From contig OV050031.1 of the NCBI GenBank assembly GCA_920105625.2, positions 223,868,194 to 223,932,193 on the forward strand: a DNA stretch of 64,000 nucleotides, written 5' to 3'. The position numbers and the translations under genes were made by a program. The DNA comes from Clusia tigrina (taxonomy: Eukaryota; Arthropoda; Insecta; Diptera; Clusiidae). Below are positions 33,550 through 45,845 of the stretch, piece after piece; positions within the stretch are counted from its first letter, which is position 1; each line of letters opens with the position of its first letter. The notes beneath the pieces are model-generated. The model was not told the DNA's origin. It did not search any database and worked only from the letters and a program-made list of their open reading frames with translations.

Positions 33550-35420
33550 AGCTCATGTAATTTTTGTTTTACCTTATTTGAATTTGTACACTATGAGCAC
33601 TTTGGAGTTACTTGGAAGATTTCATCTTAGGATCCTCACAGCAAGTCACTGAGGATTTTCCAGCTGGGCAGGAATCATCTCACACAAGCTCCTCATGAGC
33701 CCGGCAGCCAACTAAACACCAAACGTCAACAACTCTACACATACACTTCAATAAATTCAATTTACACAAATTTGTGCAGAGTATACTCACACTTCCATAC
33801 ATCCCACTCACACACACCCCACTCACACACACTCACACATGCATGCTCAAATTGACACAACCGCAAATAAAGCAAAGCACGAATTTGCTAACAAGTACAA
33901 GAAAGAAACAACAACAACAACATCAAAAATAAAAATGAAATTGAAAATCAGCAACAGCAAACGTTTTTTTAACTCTAAACACGAGTACCCCCCCCCCCCC
34001 CGCGCCAGGCGTACATGTGTGCAATTGATTGAGAGTGTGTTGGTGCTAAGGAATTGGATTTGCAGTGATGTGTGCATGGGCGTGTGCGTGTATGTGTGGC
34101 AAAGATAAGTAAAGCAATAATGCTGTGTGCTGCATACAAATAGGCGAGCGCCCATTGTGTCTGTGGCTGCGTCTCTGTCCGGCTGTGAGTGAGGAGGAGG
34201 CGTCTGCTGTGAACCTTTATCTAAGCCTTTAAAAATTGTGCTCCACCTGAGGCAGTTTCTGGACTGACATGAGCAGCGACCGACGCAGCGGCAATTGTGC
34301 CTGTAACATACGAGTATGTGTGGACGGGAACAATTAAGCCACAAAGGCGGCTAAAAGCGGCCACTTTAATGGCCCCAAACAAAAAGCTGCCCGCCTGTGG
34401 TGTGTGGAGTAGCACACAAGTGTTTGCAGCAGTTTTATTTGCACACACCTCAAGGTCGTCTGTTTTGGGCACAATTTAAAGTCCTTTCGTTCTGTTCTGC
34501 TCTGTTGATGCTTCGCCCTGATCAGAAAACTTTGCAAAAACATTTAATAATTCCATTTAAAGTTGTGGAGTTTTGTTGCCCTCTCGGGTGCTTTGCTGAA
34601 GTAGTTCTTACTTTAGCTTATTTTACTACACGATGAACATGTTTTTCAGACAATTTCTGCTGCTGCTGCTGTAGTCCGAAATTGTGAGCAGGATTGTAAG
34701 GACTTGAAATAAAAGTTTTTAAAAAATTGCCATACTTGCATTAAATGGCTTTATGGAGTGGCTGCTCAGATGGGCAGTGAATAAATACACAAGTTTTCCA
34801 TGCTCTTACAGTGAAGTGCAGCAGGCAGCTTTAAACACCGCCTTTATTTTCGTCGTCCTTTCAAAGCTGCTAAAATTATAGCGCGGAAAATTGTGGCTAC
34901 AAACGCAAATGTCAGCTTGACTTCCTGGCAGCATATTAAAGAGGAGAAGCGTTCGGCCACAGTAAGCTCTGCGTTCCGTGCATAACCTGAAGGTATGCAT
35001 TAAATGCAAAAGCATTCAAGCAACACGCATTACTCAGCATTAAAGAATTTTGAATGACAAGTCCGGATGGCAGCGCCGCGGATGGTTAACACAGTTCACT
35101 GGTAGAGCTCGCACTGCAACTCGGTAATCCGTGGCAGTAATGCTGGATTTCCACACCGACTCAGCTCGCCACATTCAAAGCTACTTAATTTTGAATTATG
35201 GTAGTGTCACAGAAGGCGTCAGTAATACCTAAAATTATGTCTCTTTTAGTACAGATTGCTGTAGATTCACAAATAGGATTCTATATATTTATGCTATTTA
35301 AGTCCTTCAGATGGAGTCACTGTGTAAATAATTTCCATATATAGCACTTCGACCATAAGAAATCCATTGCACTATATTTGACGTTCCATTTTTATTTTTC
35401 TTTGCATTCACCTGATTTGT
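33550..35420. other. Non-coding stretch with poly-C and CA tracts
   Basis: Contains ac-rich repeats (~33,805-33,840), caa repeats (~33,905-33,925) and 14 consecutive C at 33,988-34,001. Overlapping frames at 33,839-34,640 span these repeats on both strands and have no domain. A gct/ctg run lies at ~34,660-34,672. Confidence 0.5.
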
Positions 35421-35916
35421 GAACAAACCTCAGTAGATCCTGTGTGCCTAAGAAGCCAAAGTTTGCTCGGTTTAAGATGTCAGTGCCAAATACCTCGAAC
35501 CTGATTCTAGCAAAAGTGAGGCATACGCAGAAAAAATAGTCAACCGTCTCCTCTTCCTCTTCACAAGCCTGTCACAGTTCACTGTCTGCAATGCCTATCA
35601 TTTCCATATGGTTATCCCAAGCAAATGAACCTATCATCAGTTCTGCCAAAAGTCTGCAGTCTCTCCTATCAAGTGACTAAAGAAACAATGTCCTTCTCTC
35701 GCAAATAACAGGTACCACTGCCTTCGATCGAGTGCTGCCTCATACAGCCCCCATTCGCTATTCTATGCACAGGCAGCGCAATCACTAATAGTGGCCCTAA
35801 TGTTAGCAAAAGGTATGGGAAGAAGATTCTGAGTTAATAAACCTATTCTCAGATCCTTTTTGCGCAACTCTATATGCGACTTCATTCTACATAACGCATG
35901 TGTGTGCTGGAACCCA

Positions 35917-36000
35917 TGTTACCAGGAGACTATTATGCTTTCCCTTGTTACCAACATACTATTATGCTTTCCCTTGTTACCAACAGACTAGTATGCTTCA
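35917..36000 (+). repeat. 29 bp tandem repeat, ~2.9 copies
   Basis: The unit begins tgttacca and contains actattatgctttccc. Starts are at 35,917, 35,946 and 35,975. It lies inside the LINE fragment, so it expanded after insertion or in the source copy. Confidence 0.88.
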
Positions 36001-36103
36001 ATCTAGATTTGCACAACAGCACCAACTTGAAACTGACAAGGGGGCTCAGCAGGGCCTTCACCGTAGCTTGACTGTCACTGCGGACACAAATACTTCTGCC
36101 ACC

Positions 36104-36430
36104 CTATCTGATTTCCACCACGTAGTTCATTGCCCTTAGGATCGCATAAACTTCCGTTTGAAATACAGAAAGAAGCATGACGACCAGGGCGTGATGTGGC
36201 TGGACACTGTTGAGTGCCACGAAAACCCCGGAACCAGATCCAGTATATGTTTTGGAGCCCTCCGTGAAAATACGACAGTACTGCATACTGGGATCAGTCG
36301 TACGATCAAACCATAAATGAGGCTCTGGAATTTGTATGCAGTACCGCCTTTCTGTTATGGAAACTATGACATGTGCTTGAGAAAAACCCAATATTTCAAC
36401 CATCCATGCAGAGTTGCTGATGACGCACAA
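36104..36430 (-). pseudogene. LINE RNase H N-terminal half
   Basis: A 108-codon minus frame with IFTEGSKTYTGSGSGVFVAL and SVFQTEVYAILRAMNYV. This is the first part of a type I RNase H as found in I/LOA/R1-group LINEs, where the first acidic residue sits in TDGSK and the second in FQxEVYAI. Here the first is Glu, so the site may be damaged. Upstream reverse transcriptase is not visible. It is an inactive remnant. Confidence 0.8.
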
Positions 36431-36551
36431 TAATCTTCCGTTTACGGATCACGAGTGACTATTTGTCAATTGAGTTTGAACCGAATCTGCTCAAGAAACG
36501 AAACCCAGATTGATCAAATTAAGAGAGAAGTGATATTAAGTTTCCTCTTAG

Positions 36552-36760
36552 CCGCCCTCTGTGATCTAGAGGTAAGCATGCTAGACTCACACCCCGAGGG
36601 TCGTAGGTTCAAATCCTGCCACGGGCTTGGTCTCCAAAATGATTCTTTCTATAAAATCTTTTTATCTTCGAGTCCAAAGCCTTTGTAGCTAGTACTCATT
36701 CCCCCAACACCTTGCACTCATAATTAATTATGGTGTAAGGAATAATATAATAATAATAAT
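36552..36760 (+). mobile_element. SINE, full length, perfect 13 bp TSD (copy F)
   Basis: The best copy of the family, 209 bp. The tRNA-like head has box A (tgatctagagg, 36,562-36,572) and box B (ggttcaaatcc, 36,606-36,616), about 33 bases apart as in tRNA genes. Then follow a ~110 bp body (ggtctccaaaatgattcttt; accttgcactcataattaat) and a taa-type tail. The word agtttcctcttag flanks it at 36,539-36,551 and 36,761-36,773. The perfect TSD suggests fairly recent insertion. I do not recognise a named family. Confidence 0.95.
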
Positions 36761-37392
36761 AGTTTCCTCTTAGTAATTCAGTGACTTTTCTGTCTAAGAA
36801 CATTGCTCAACTTCTGATCAATTAGTCAAATATAGACTTCGGCAATCTGTTACACATTAAGTGCAATAAATATTATTTTCCTTTGGAGCTTCCTTTCATA
36901 CTCCTGTTTAGAGTATGTAGCCAGCCCAAAACCTTGATAGCTACTGTTCCTCAATTTTGAAGGTAAAATAAGGATTATATAATATTTTTCATTTAGTAAA
37001 TATTAATTATTGTAATTAGGCTGTCCTAAGATTCACTCACTCCGGTTCAAGGCCCATTGTGGCTACTAGGGCAGTTTTCCCACACACCTCCGGATCCTCC
37101 TTAAACCATCCAGTGTATTATTTATTGTAATTATGTAAGAGAAACTTCATCATCTTTGAAACATTATGTATTCGACACTCGTACTCTCCTTACAAACACA
37201 CAAAGTTCCCCTATACCCAAACCCTTAGTTCAAAGTAGCGTACAATTAACTACAAACAAGGAATTGTCAGGCATTTACGAGTAAAACGGAAAAGGAGCAT
37301 AAAACTAATTGTATACGAACACTTAACAAGATTGGAGTGAGTGAATTTAGGCATTAACAGCAGCACGAAAAACCGCAACAATTGTTGTCCAG

Positions 37393-37479
37393 CAGCTGCC
37401 ACGCAACAACACCTGCTGCCACCCAACAACACCCGCTGCCACCCAACAACACCTGCTGCCACCCAACAACACCCGCTGC
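37393..37479. repeat. 20 bp minisatellite, ~4 copies
   Basis: The unit ctgccacccaacaacacctg recurs every 20 bases with c/t alternation at one site (acctgctg versus acccgctg), giving an ABAB order. Minus-strand frames read Val/Gly/Gln/Leu repeats through it because the unit has no stop codons there. Confidence 0.9.
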
Positions 37480-38285
37480 AGTCGCATTCCACATGCTTTT
37501 AAGTGCACATTTGCCAGTTGACACTTTCCTCGAATGGCCCTTGTCAGTAATGAAATGAATGAATTTTCAGTTATAATTAACACTACGTGATTCAAGACTT
37601 CCAAATTTGTGCCAAGTGCTCGTAGAGCCAACTCTATTTTTGCTCCAGCTCTGGCTTCAGATGAAGGCATATGTGGCAGAGTGTAGGCGTGTTGGTAGCT
37701 TTCCGTGTGTGTGCCTGTGTGGGTGACTGTAAGTGTCGTTTATCCTCTTTACTTAAAATTCGCACTCGAGTGAATGTAAGTAAGATTTAATTGCTTTAAA
37801 CACTCGCACACATATTTACGCACAAACACACCAACAAAAATAAACCCACACACTCACACACATTCGTCATGTCAACCCTTGTGCTACTCATTTAATTTTC
37901 GTGTTTAATAGTTTCAGGAAATGTAATTATTGTGTGCTGAGCACGAGGTGTGTCGAGTCCTGGCAAGCGAGTGTCAGGAGAGCTTCGGTTAATTTCAGGT
38001 TGAAGTTGCAGAACAATGACTTTTTTAGTGGGGGGAGTGGGACTGCAGTATACGCAAATAAGCCTAGAATTCAAGCCAATTGCCAGAATTGTGAGGACGT
38101 CACTTGTGAGCGCAGTACAATTAGTAAGAATTTTTGTGTGGAAGTCAAATTGCATCGTGCGGAAAACTTTGTCAGAGGAAGTCGAAGCACAAATTTTGGT
38201 GCCTTTGTCAGAGAACGCCAGAGTATACAGAGTACAGAAACTTAAACGTTAAACGGCAAGGCAGCGAAGGACGTTGTACATGAAC

Positions 38286-38345
38286 CCACTGAAAATCGTG
38301 TTGAATCCACACAGAATCGTGGTGAATCCACTCAGAATCGTGGTA
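38286..38345 (+). repeat. 21 bp tandem repeat, ~3 copies
   Basis: The unit approximates cagaatcgtggtgaatccact. Three copies are diverged at a few positions. The period is seven codons, so one + frame reads a PLRIVVN-like heptapeptide three times; no protein context supports this as coding. Confidence 0.8.
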
Positions 38346-39788
38346 TGTCCGCCACGGAAGTTGGCAGCCAAAAATAGTTTCTTTTCTCTGTGTTCTCTGG
38401 TCTCTGTGTGCCTAGTTTTGGACACCTCAGCTAGGGCAGAGCTCTTCATACGGTATTTTACTTATTTATTTTATTCGGTATTTTTTTTATTGAATTAATA
38501 TGAAAGCTTCCACGCGCCATTCAATAAAATGTTCATCGAATTTTTCAGCAAACACAAACAATACAAACGAACGAACGACTGCACTGATTCACAGTTCATT
38601 GAACAATTGATTACAACTGTCTGCCTGCCTGCCAGCCTGCCACAACTTCGAAGACAATTGGAGACGAAATTTCCAGTTCGACTGATTTTCTTAGACAGCA
38701 TTGACACGACACAAAAACATCGACTGCTCATGATGCTGAAGGCTCTGATGCTGATGGTGACAATGGCACAAAAATTTTCAATCGATTTCGACATTTCAGG
38801 CATTTTTACTCCGCTGTTGTTGCCATGCTGCTGAACAATAATGTTCCCTTGCAGCCTCGCAGAGAAATGAGCTCCGGCGCCAGGATCTCTCCCTGAACTA
38901 AAATCAATTAAAAGAATTTCCTCTTGCCAGGGCGCAATTATGCACATTCAGCGTAATTGAACCAGCTCAGCAACAGCTCCACTCACTGCCACCTTTCTTA
39001 ATTATTCGTTATCGTCGCTCCCATGCTGTGCTGTGCCCTGCCTGGCTGTGTTGCAAGTGGCAACACTTCATTCCGTGGCGCTAACTTCGGAAACTGTTCG
39101 CGGCGTTTGAGTTGCGATTTGCCAATATTTGCTCGCTGAAAGGCAATCAAAGTTGCAAGCCACTTTGTGAGTGCAACAACGCGCCACTGTGCCACACCCA
39201 CAACAACGCTAATGACTGTTCAGTCTTTTTCAAGTTGCCGCAATTTTTCACTTTTGAGCTGGTATGCAGACATCCAGAAAACCCCGCAGGAAATTGAACA
39301 GGCGCTGAAGCTGACAACACTCGAGCGAGCGGAATAGTTAAAAAACAGATATCAAGATAAGAAGGAGAAGTTGTGAACTACGTGGGGTTCACGTGCCATC
39401 CCCTCTTTCAGTTGGCTCAAACTCTCAGATCAAACATCGTCATGATGGTGCACAATATGCTGTAATGAGTGAAATAATTACTTTCAATTGTAAACGGGGT
39501 GAGTGAGGGCTAATTTTAGGCTATAGTGGAGGTGATTGTTAAGCTCTTTCTTTTTATAGATTTAAACTTCGAGTGTTTGTATAAAGACAACTTAGTCACT
39601 GGTACTCATAGTTGGCACACCACAGTTGCCTCTTTCTTTAATCTCATAATGCATTTAAAAACAATTGAAGGAGGGGCGAATGGGGGTGAGTTTTGGGATG
39701 AGTTTGTGTACTGAATACTGTAAAGTATTTGTATAAGTGAGCCCGTTTCCATCAATGGTTGTGAGTATTATAATAGATTAATATCACA

Positions 39789-40122
39789 GGTAGGTAGGTA
39801 GGAAGGGCGCACTTAGGACAACATTGACCCTTTGTGATACCGCATGAGACATCAGGTCCCTTCCTTTTTAAAGGTCCAGCCATTTGGACCTTTTAATGAA
39901 GCAGTTGATGGAGCTTATCTTCTTATTTGTAATATCTCCCAAAGAGTCTAGAAAATAGTCGCCTAGGAAAGTGCGCCTCCTTCTGGACTGCGCTGGACAC
40001 ATGTGTAACAGGTGTGCAATGGACTCTTCCTCCTCCTCGTCCATGTAACTCCTGCAAAAGTCATTAGAGGCTATCCCCAGCCTACACCCGTGTCTGCCTA
40101 GAGTCCAGTGTCCCGTTAGGAC
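39789..40122 (-). mobile_element. LINE 3' end with TAGG tail (minus)
   Basis: A (TAGG)n tail at 39,789-39,804 (+ reading) leads into a minus-strand remnant. It reads LTGHWTLGRHGCRLGIASND, CRSYMDEEEE and AHLLHMCPAQ, the LINE zinc region with its second Cys changed to Tyr. Flanking words attaatatcaca and actaatatcgta may be a decayed TSD. Same tail type as the element at 3.2 kb. Confidence 0.82.
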
Positions 40123-40556
40123 TAATATCGTACAAATAAAACAACTTCAAAGCTGAAATGCTGGTGAACCCAAGTTGATGTATTGGTCAATGAAACAACT
40201 CATTTTATGTCATGAAGTGTTGCTTAACCAAAATGAGTTCCTGTAGCTTACTGTGTGGTATTTCCTGTAGTGCTGTAATTATTATGACTCTCGTAACTGA
40301 CCGCTCTTACAAGCTTGTTACCTTGCCTTGGGTAAAATCGTGGCTTACATGTGTGAAGAAGATGAGTTCCTAAGAGTTTATCATCCCACAAAAAACACTG
40401 TACTGGAAATTTAACTAAGCAAGCCTTGAATTCATTGCGATTTAAGTTTTCAATTCATTTGAAAAGATTATTTGCTAAGCGTATAGATCCCAACTGGATA
40501 ATATCCGTATCAAGTTATAATGTCGAAAGGGATACGACAAAGTTATCGAGACATCA
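40123..40556. other. Non-coding stretch, nothing recognised
   Basis: About 430 bp of AT-rich unique sequence between a LINE 3' end and the 77 bp tandem array. It may be part of the same unrecognised LTR-type element as the array, but no coding remnant shows this. Confidence 0.4.
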
Positions 40557-41397
40557 AGCGAGAGGAACAGCAAAAAAATCAACAAGTCCAGCGTAATCAG
40601 AAGAAAGAAGAACGAAATAGAATCAACCAAGTCCACCGGAGTCAAGGGAGAAGAATAAAAAAGACAAGCTGAATCAGAAGAAAGTACAACGAAATAGAAT
40701 CAAGCAACTCCACCAGAGTCAAGGCCGAAGAATCAACAAGACCAGCAGAATTATAAAAAAGGACAACGAAATGGAGTCAACCCAGTTCACCGGAGTCAAG
40801 AGCGAAGAATCAACAAGGCCAGTGGAATCAGAAGAAAGGACAACGAAATAGAATCCACCAAGCCCATCGGGGTTAAGAGCGAAGAATCACTAATACCAGC
40901 AGAATCAGAAGAAATGAGAACGAAATGGAATCAACCAAGTCCTCCGGAGGCAAAGGAGAAGAATCAACAATACCAGCGGAATCAGAAGAAGGGATAACCA
41001 AATAGAATCAACCAAATCCACCGAAGTTAAGAGCGAAGAATCAACAAGACCAGTGGAATCAGAAGAAAGGACAACGAAATAGAATCCACCAAGCCCATCG
41101 GGGTTAAGAGCGAAGAATCACCAATACCAGCAGAATCAGAAGAAATGAGAACGAAATGGAATCAACCAAGTCCACCGGAGGCAAAGGAGAAGAATCAACA
41201 ATACCAGCGGAATCAGAAGAAGGGATAACCAAATAGAATCAACCAAATCCACCGAAGTTAAGAGCGAAGAATCAACAAGACCAGTGGAATCAGAAGAAAG
41301 GACAACGAAATAGAATCCACCACGTCCACGGAAGTCAAGGGAGAAGAGTGAACAAGACCAGCGAATCAGAAGGAAGGACAACGAAATAGAATCAACT
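40557..41397. repeat. 77 bp tandem array, ~11 copies with 231 bp higher-order unit
   Basis: The anchor aacgaaatag (or variant) recurs at 40,611, 40,688, 40,765, 40,842, 40,919, 40,996, 41,073, 41,150, 41,227 and 41,304 (exact 77-base spacing) and at 41,380 (76). Units at 40,842-41,072 are repeated almost exactly as 41,073-41,303, a three-unit higher-order duplication. 77 is not a multiple of three and stops occur, so it is not coding. An LTR-like end follows at 41,424. Confidence 0.95.
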
Positions 41398-41423
41398 AAA
41401 GAACTTAAGTAAAATATTTTAGA

Positions 41424-41487
41424 ACGACCCGTTAACTACTCCAAGCGATACGGCGCGAGGCAATTCCGGAAAATTTGAGTCGTTACA
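41424..41487 (-). repeat. LTR-like end starting TGTAACGACTC (copy 2)
   Basis: On the minus strand it starts tgtaacgactcaaatttt and ends the shared part with gggtcgt, as at 9663-9715. The inner sequence between the anchors differs. The 77 bp array lies just inside this end, so the array may be part of the LTR of the same unknown element. Confidence 0.45.
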
Positions 41488-43235
41488 CATCTATCACAGC
41501 AAATCAACTGATTCCGAATCCTGTTGAATTGGATACTACATAAATTGATCAGTTACTCATACAACGCTGACATGACATGCCATCAGTACTAAGTTTTTGG
41601 TTGAGTCAGTACCTCATGACATATCATCATCATAGAAGTGTCAATACTAACTATTCTTCTGTTCACTCAGTCACATTTCCTGCTGGGTGGCGTTTATTTC
41701 GAAACTTGGTTGATGTAGCATGCTGCAACTGTGTTGCTGCTGCTGTGATGTGAGAATGTGCTTTTCCCACTCATACTTAATTGAAGACAATTTGCCGGTT
41801 GCCATATTTTTGAAGGATTTTTTATGTCAGCTTTTTTGATGCCATTGAAAACCCTTGCGGCGCTCTTTTTCTGTTTTTTCATTTAAACATTTTTTGGAGC
41901 TTCGCTTTTTGTGAGCCAATTCCTCAAATTAAGTGATTTTTCGCTTTTATGAGCGTGTGATATTTTTGACTTTCTTTTTGCTTTCAGTGAAGTGTGACTC
42001 AAATTAACACATCCACACACACACGAACTACATACATACAAGCCTATCATTTGATTAGTATTCAGAGCGCAATGTGCCAATGTGAGTGGGCTCATGAACT
42101 AAAAAAATCAAAAAGAAAAAAACTTAATGACAGTTATGACAGGTTATGGGCAATCGTTTTGCCTGTTCGGGCCGCTTAAATGGCCATTAATGAAGAGCGG
42201 CACGTTGCGCTATCGAAATGAAATGTTGTTGTAATGATGTTATATTCATAAATATAGTGCGATTTATAGATACCGTAATAGCTGTGTACAAATACATCAG
42301 TTCGTCCGCAAAAGGTCTCAGTCTACAATTAAGAAACGCACGTGTCAGGATGTGATTTATCTGCTTAAGTATGCGTTGCTCCACGGAGCCATGTGCGCGT
42401 TTATCAGATTGACTCACGAAAGACACGCTGAGCCTACACGGAATTGCTTTGGGATGTTACACAATTCCACCGTCAATTTGAGAGAATAATTGGTTGAAGT
42501 ATAGGTGAGGAGGGTGGTGGTGATCGGTCAGTACGAATACTGTCTAATTAGCAGTTTTGTTCAATTAAATAACTGAAATGCTTTCATTGCCACAATTTGC
42601 ATGCTTTGATATGACCACACCACAGCTCCAGATTGCTGGGGGAAAAAGTACCCAGTCTAAAATTGGCGTAATTACTCGTAGAGGAGCACCCTAATCATTC
42701 GCTTAGATTGATAAAAATAATTGTTGCAATTTTGTAAATTTTATCAATTGAAACCGCTTGAAATGTTGTTCGTATTCAGCACAATTACTGCAACAAGTCG
42801 GCGTTGCCAGATGCAAGCAAAGTGAGTTGCTACACACGCAAGCATGTCATGTTGAATGATGGGAAATGCTTTGAATATGGAGAAGGGGTATGGTACAGAA
42901 ATGTTTAATATACTACAGCAATTTCGCTAATTTTACTAGGTGAGATCTATATCAGAGTCAGTGCTTCTGTTTCCAATTCACAATTGAACTGCTTTGTTGA
43001 TGAACGTGGCTTTTTATAGTCGGAGTCAAACTCTTTCTTCCAGAATTTGCTACAGCATTCGAGAATTTTGTCCATTAGAGCAAAGCAGCGTCAGAATTTG
43101 TGACTCATGATATTAGAGAAACGGGGGACTACGCTAATATTAATTTCTCTAATAAGTGGAAAGGATATAGAGCAATTTGGAAGAATATAGAACAATATAG
43201 AACGACATCGAACGATATAGAACGTTATTTATATC
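41488..43235. other. Non-coding stretch, no gene recognised
   Basis: AT-rich unique sequence. Near its right end (43,165-43,235) words of the type gatatagaac recur several times and form the target region of the LINE that follows. Short frames have no domain. Confidence 0.5.
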
Positions 43236-45845
43236 TAATATACTTTTCAGTAATAAGCGAGAACGATAGAGAACAATATAGATTAGACAAAAAAGGCGGG
43301 GGTGTGGCAATATATTGTAAAAGTAATTTAAGAGTGAATTTGTTGAATATATCTGGAGGCTCAGATGTGGAATTTCTAAATGTTGAAATCTATGACAATA
43401 GCACAAAAGTTTTTCTGTCGTGTGTATATAATCCTTATCGTTACTGCTGTTTGGATCCGTTGTTTGCTACTTTGTCAAATTGTGTAATCGATTATGATCA
43501 TTTTATTGTGTGTGGTGATTTCAATATAAACATGTTATGTAAGGACAGTCTTGCCAAGCAATTCATTTGTAAAATTTCTGAAGTTGGACTGAAAGTGCTG
43601 AATACCAGTATGCCAACACGCTTTGCAGATAATGCTTCTCCAAGTTTGTTGGATGTTTTTCTAGTTTCGGATACTTCTTCAGTTATGATCTTTGACCAAT
43701 TATCGTTTATATCCGACCACGATCTAATTTTTTGTTCAGTGAATGTAAATCTAAACCCAGTGGTTGCTGAAAATTCTTTTTCCTTTCGAGACTATAAATC
43801 AATTAATCTTGATTCTTTGTTTAATGACCTGTCGCTTATTAATTGGTCTGAATGTAGGCTGTTTAGCTCTGTGAATGAAAAGCTGGATTCTTTAATGTAC
43901 AGAATTGGTGCCTTGTTTGACTTGCATGTTCCACTTGTTACTCGTTCTGTCACTAACAGCAGTTGTCCCTGGTTTACGAAGAATGCCCAATTGGCTATTA
44001 AAAAACGGCATAGAACATACAATCAGTGGAAAAGAAATCCAACTGCATCTAGATGGGAAGAGCACAAAAGAGCTAGAAATGATGCAAATTCTACTATTAA
44101 ATTGGCTAAGTGCAGATTTTTCATGTCCAAACTATGTTTAGCACGACCTTCCAAGCAGCTGTGGAATAATTTGAGACAAGCTGGGGTATGCAATGGGAAA
44201 TCTGAAGATTGTCGGATTGATCCGGGTATTCTGAATGACTATTTTGGTAGTAGTTCAGTGTCTGCTGATGATATGTCTGCTGTAGTTGCGAGGCACTGTG
44301 TTTTTGAATGCCCATTTGTGTTTGAGTTTATTTCTGTGGGTGAAGATGATGTTGCTCGCTGTGTCAACAAGATAAAGTCAAATGCTGTCGGAGAGGATGG
44401 AATTCCTATTAAATTTATTAAACTTATTTTGCCTTTCATTCTAAGCCCGTTGACCCACATAATTAACCATTGTTTAACGAGCTCCTGCTTCCCCAATATT
44501 TGGAAAATAGCGACGATTATCCCTATAGCTAAAAAGTCCAATGCTAATGTACCGTCTGATTTCCGTCCTGTAAGTTTGTTGTCGGCTTTATCAAAGGTAT
44601 GTGAATCTCTCATGGCTGAGCAAATCTCAGAACACGTCAGAAAATTTGACCTTATTTCCCCACTGCAATCTGGTTTTCGGCCTGGACACAGCTGCTCCAC
44701 TGCTGTTGTTAAAATATTGGATGACATCAGAGAGTCATTTGATATGAGACATTTGACATTTGCTTTGTCTGTTAGATTTTTCTAAAGCATTCGATTCTGT
44801 AGATCACTCATTACTATGTGAAAAGCTACAGTTGAATTTTGGTTTTTCCAGCTCGGCGGTCCGTATGTTAAATAGTTACTTGGTTGGAAGGTCTCAAAGG
44901 GTTAGGGTGGGAAAGAATGTGTCTGCGTTCAGTAATTCAACCTGTGGGGTGCCTCAGGGGTCAGTGCTTGGTCCACTTTTATTTACACTGTTCATAGATG
45001 ACATTTTCAGTAAGTGTCGTCATGTTACCATGCATGCATATGCTGATGACCTTCAATTGTATTTGTCCAGACCTATTGGTCTCATTGATGATTTATGTGC
45101 TAGGGTAAACGAAGACTTGATCATAATAGCAGAATGGGCTATAGCTAATAGGCTGAAGCTCAACTCCCAAAAATCGTATGTCCTCCCGATTTCCAAGTCT
45201 GGTTACCCTTCCTCTGATATACCAACAATTTCACTAAATGATACAAAACTTAAATTTGTTGAAAAAGTAAAAAACCTTGGATACCACATTAACTCCGTAC
45301 TATCCTGTGAGGATCACATAAATTCAGTGGTGAGTAAGGTATACTATACCTTACGGAATTTGAGGAGGACTGCATCATTTGTGCCTGCTGAGACCAGAAG
45401 GAGGTTGGTGCTTCAGCTTATTGTACCGATCATGACTTACTCAGAGGTTCTTTATGGTAAACTTGACTCGGGTTCCAGGCATAAGTTGCAGGTGGCATTG
45501 AATAATGCTACAAGATATGTATATGGTTTAAGAAAGTTTGACCATATCAGTAAGTTTTGCAATCAGGTCCTTGGTTGCAATATTTTTAATTATATGGATG
45601 CTAGAAATTGCATATTTCTACATAACTTAATATACACGCGAACACCTAATTGTTTGTTTGTAAAGTTGAAGTTTTGTAAATCGAGGAGAAATATGAGCCT
45701 CTTAGTCCCTAATTACAAGTATTTAAACTCGAATAGACTCTTTTTTGTGAACGCCATCAGGTTGTGGAATTCGTTGCCTTTGGCAATTAGGAGTATCTCA
45801 AGTAAGCACAACTTTAAGCAAGCAGTTCTTCACTACTTCTCTTAA
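43236..45845 (+). pseudogene. LINE ORF2: endonuclease plus reverse transcriptase, one frameshift
   Basis: Frame 1 (to 44,785) holds the endonuclease from GGGVAIYCKSNL onward, with FIVCGDFNINM (catalytic Asp/Asn) and FISDHDLIFC (catalytic Asp-His). The N-terminal catalytic Asn and Glu blocks are missing through 5' truncation. The RT fingers follow, with NIWKIATIIPIAKK and FRPVSLLSALSKV. Near 44,755-44,785 the frame shifts: frame 2 (from 44,760) continues without loss, with LDFSKAFDSVDHSLL, GVPQGSVLGPLLF and MHAYADDLQLYL (YADD active site), to the stop at 45,845. Only this one break was seen, so the copy is young or was recently active, but it cannot make the full protein. Confidence 0.9.

Larger units (their letters stand above)
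35421..36430 (-). mobile_element. LINE fragment: RNase H start to zinc region (minus)
   Basis: Minus-strand element of which two parts are readable. At 36,430-36,104 the RNase H start is seen: FTEGSKTYTGSGSGVF (the first catalytic Asp position of TDGSK is Glu here) and SVFQTEVYAILRA (second catalytic Glu). At ~35,650-35,440 the zinc region appears with EEEEETVDYFF. Between them, a 29 bp tandem repeat and unaligned sequence replace part of the RNase H. Ends are approximate. Confidence 0.8.
36774..39788. other. Non-coding stretch with minisatellites
   Basis: Apart from the repeats at 37,393-37,479 and 38,286-38,345 this is unique sequence, with ac tracts at ~37,803-37,865 and ttt runs at ~38,480. 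Frames at 37,901-38,245 (+) and 38,495-38,947 (minus, 150 codons) show no domain, and I could not support either as a gene. Confidence 0.5.

Noticed and set aside
36552..36625. tRNA gene
   Set aside because: Box A and box B are good, but the same head is fused to a common body and TAA-type tail at several loci and has TSDs, so it is a SINE.
38495..38947. 150-codon minus-strand frame
   Set aside because: No recognised domain, a start not clearly an ATG in good context, and overlap with + strand frames in low-complexity sequence.
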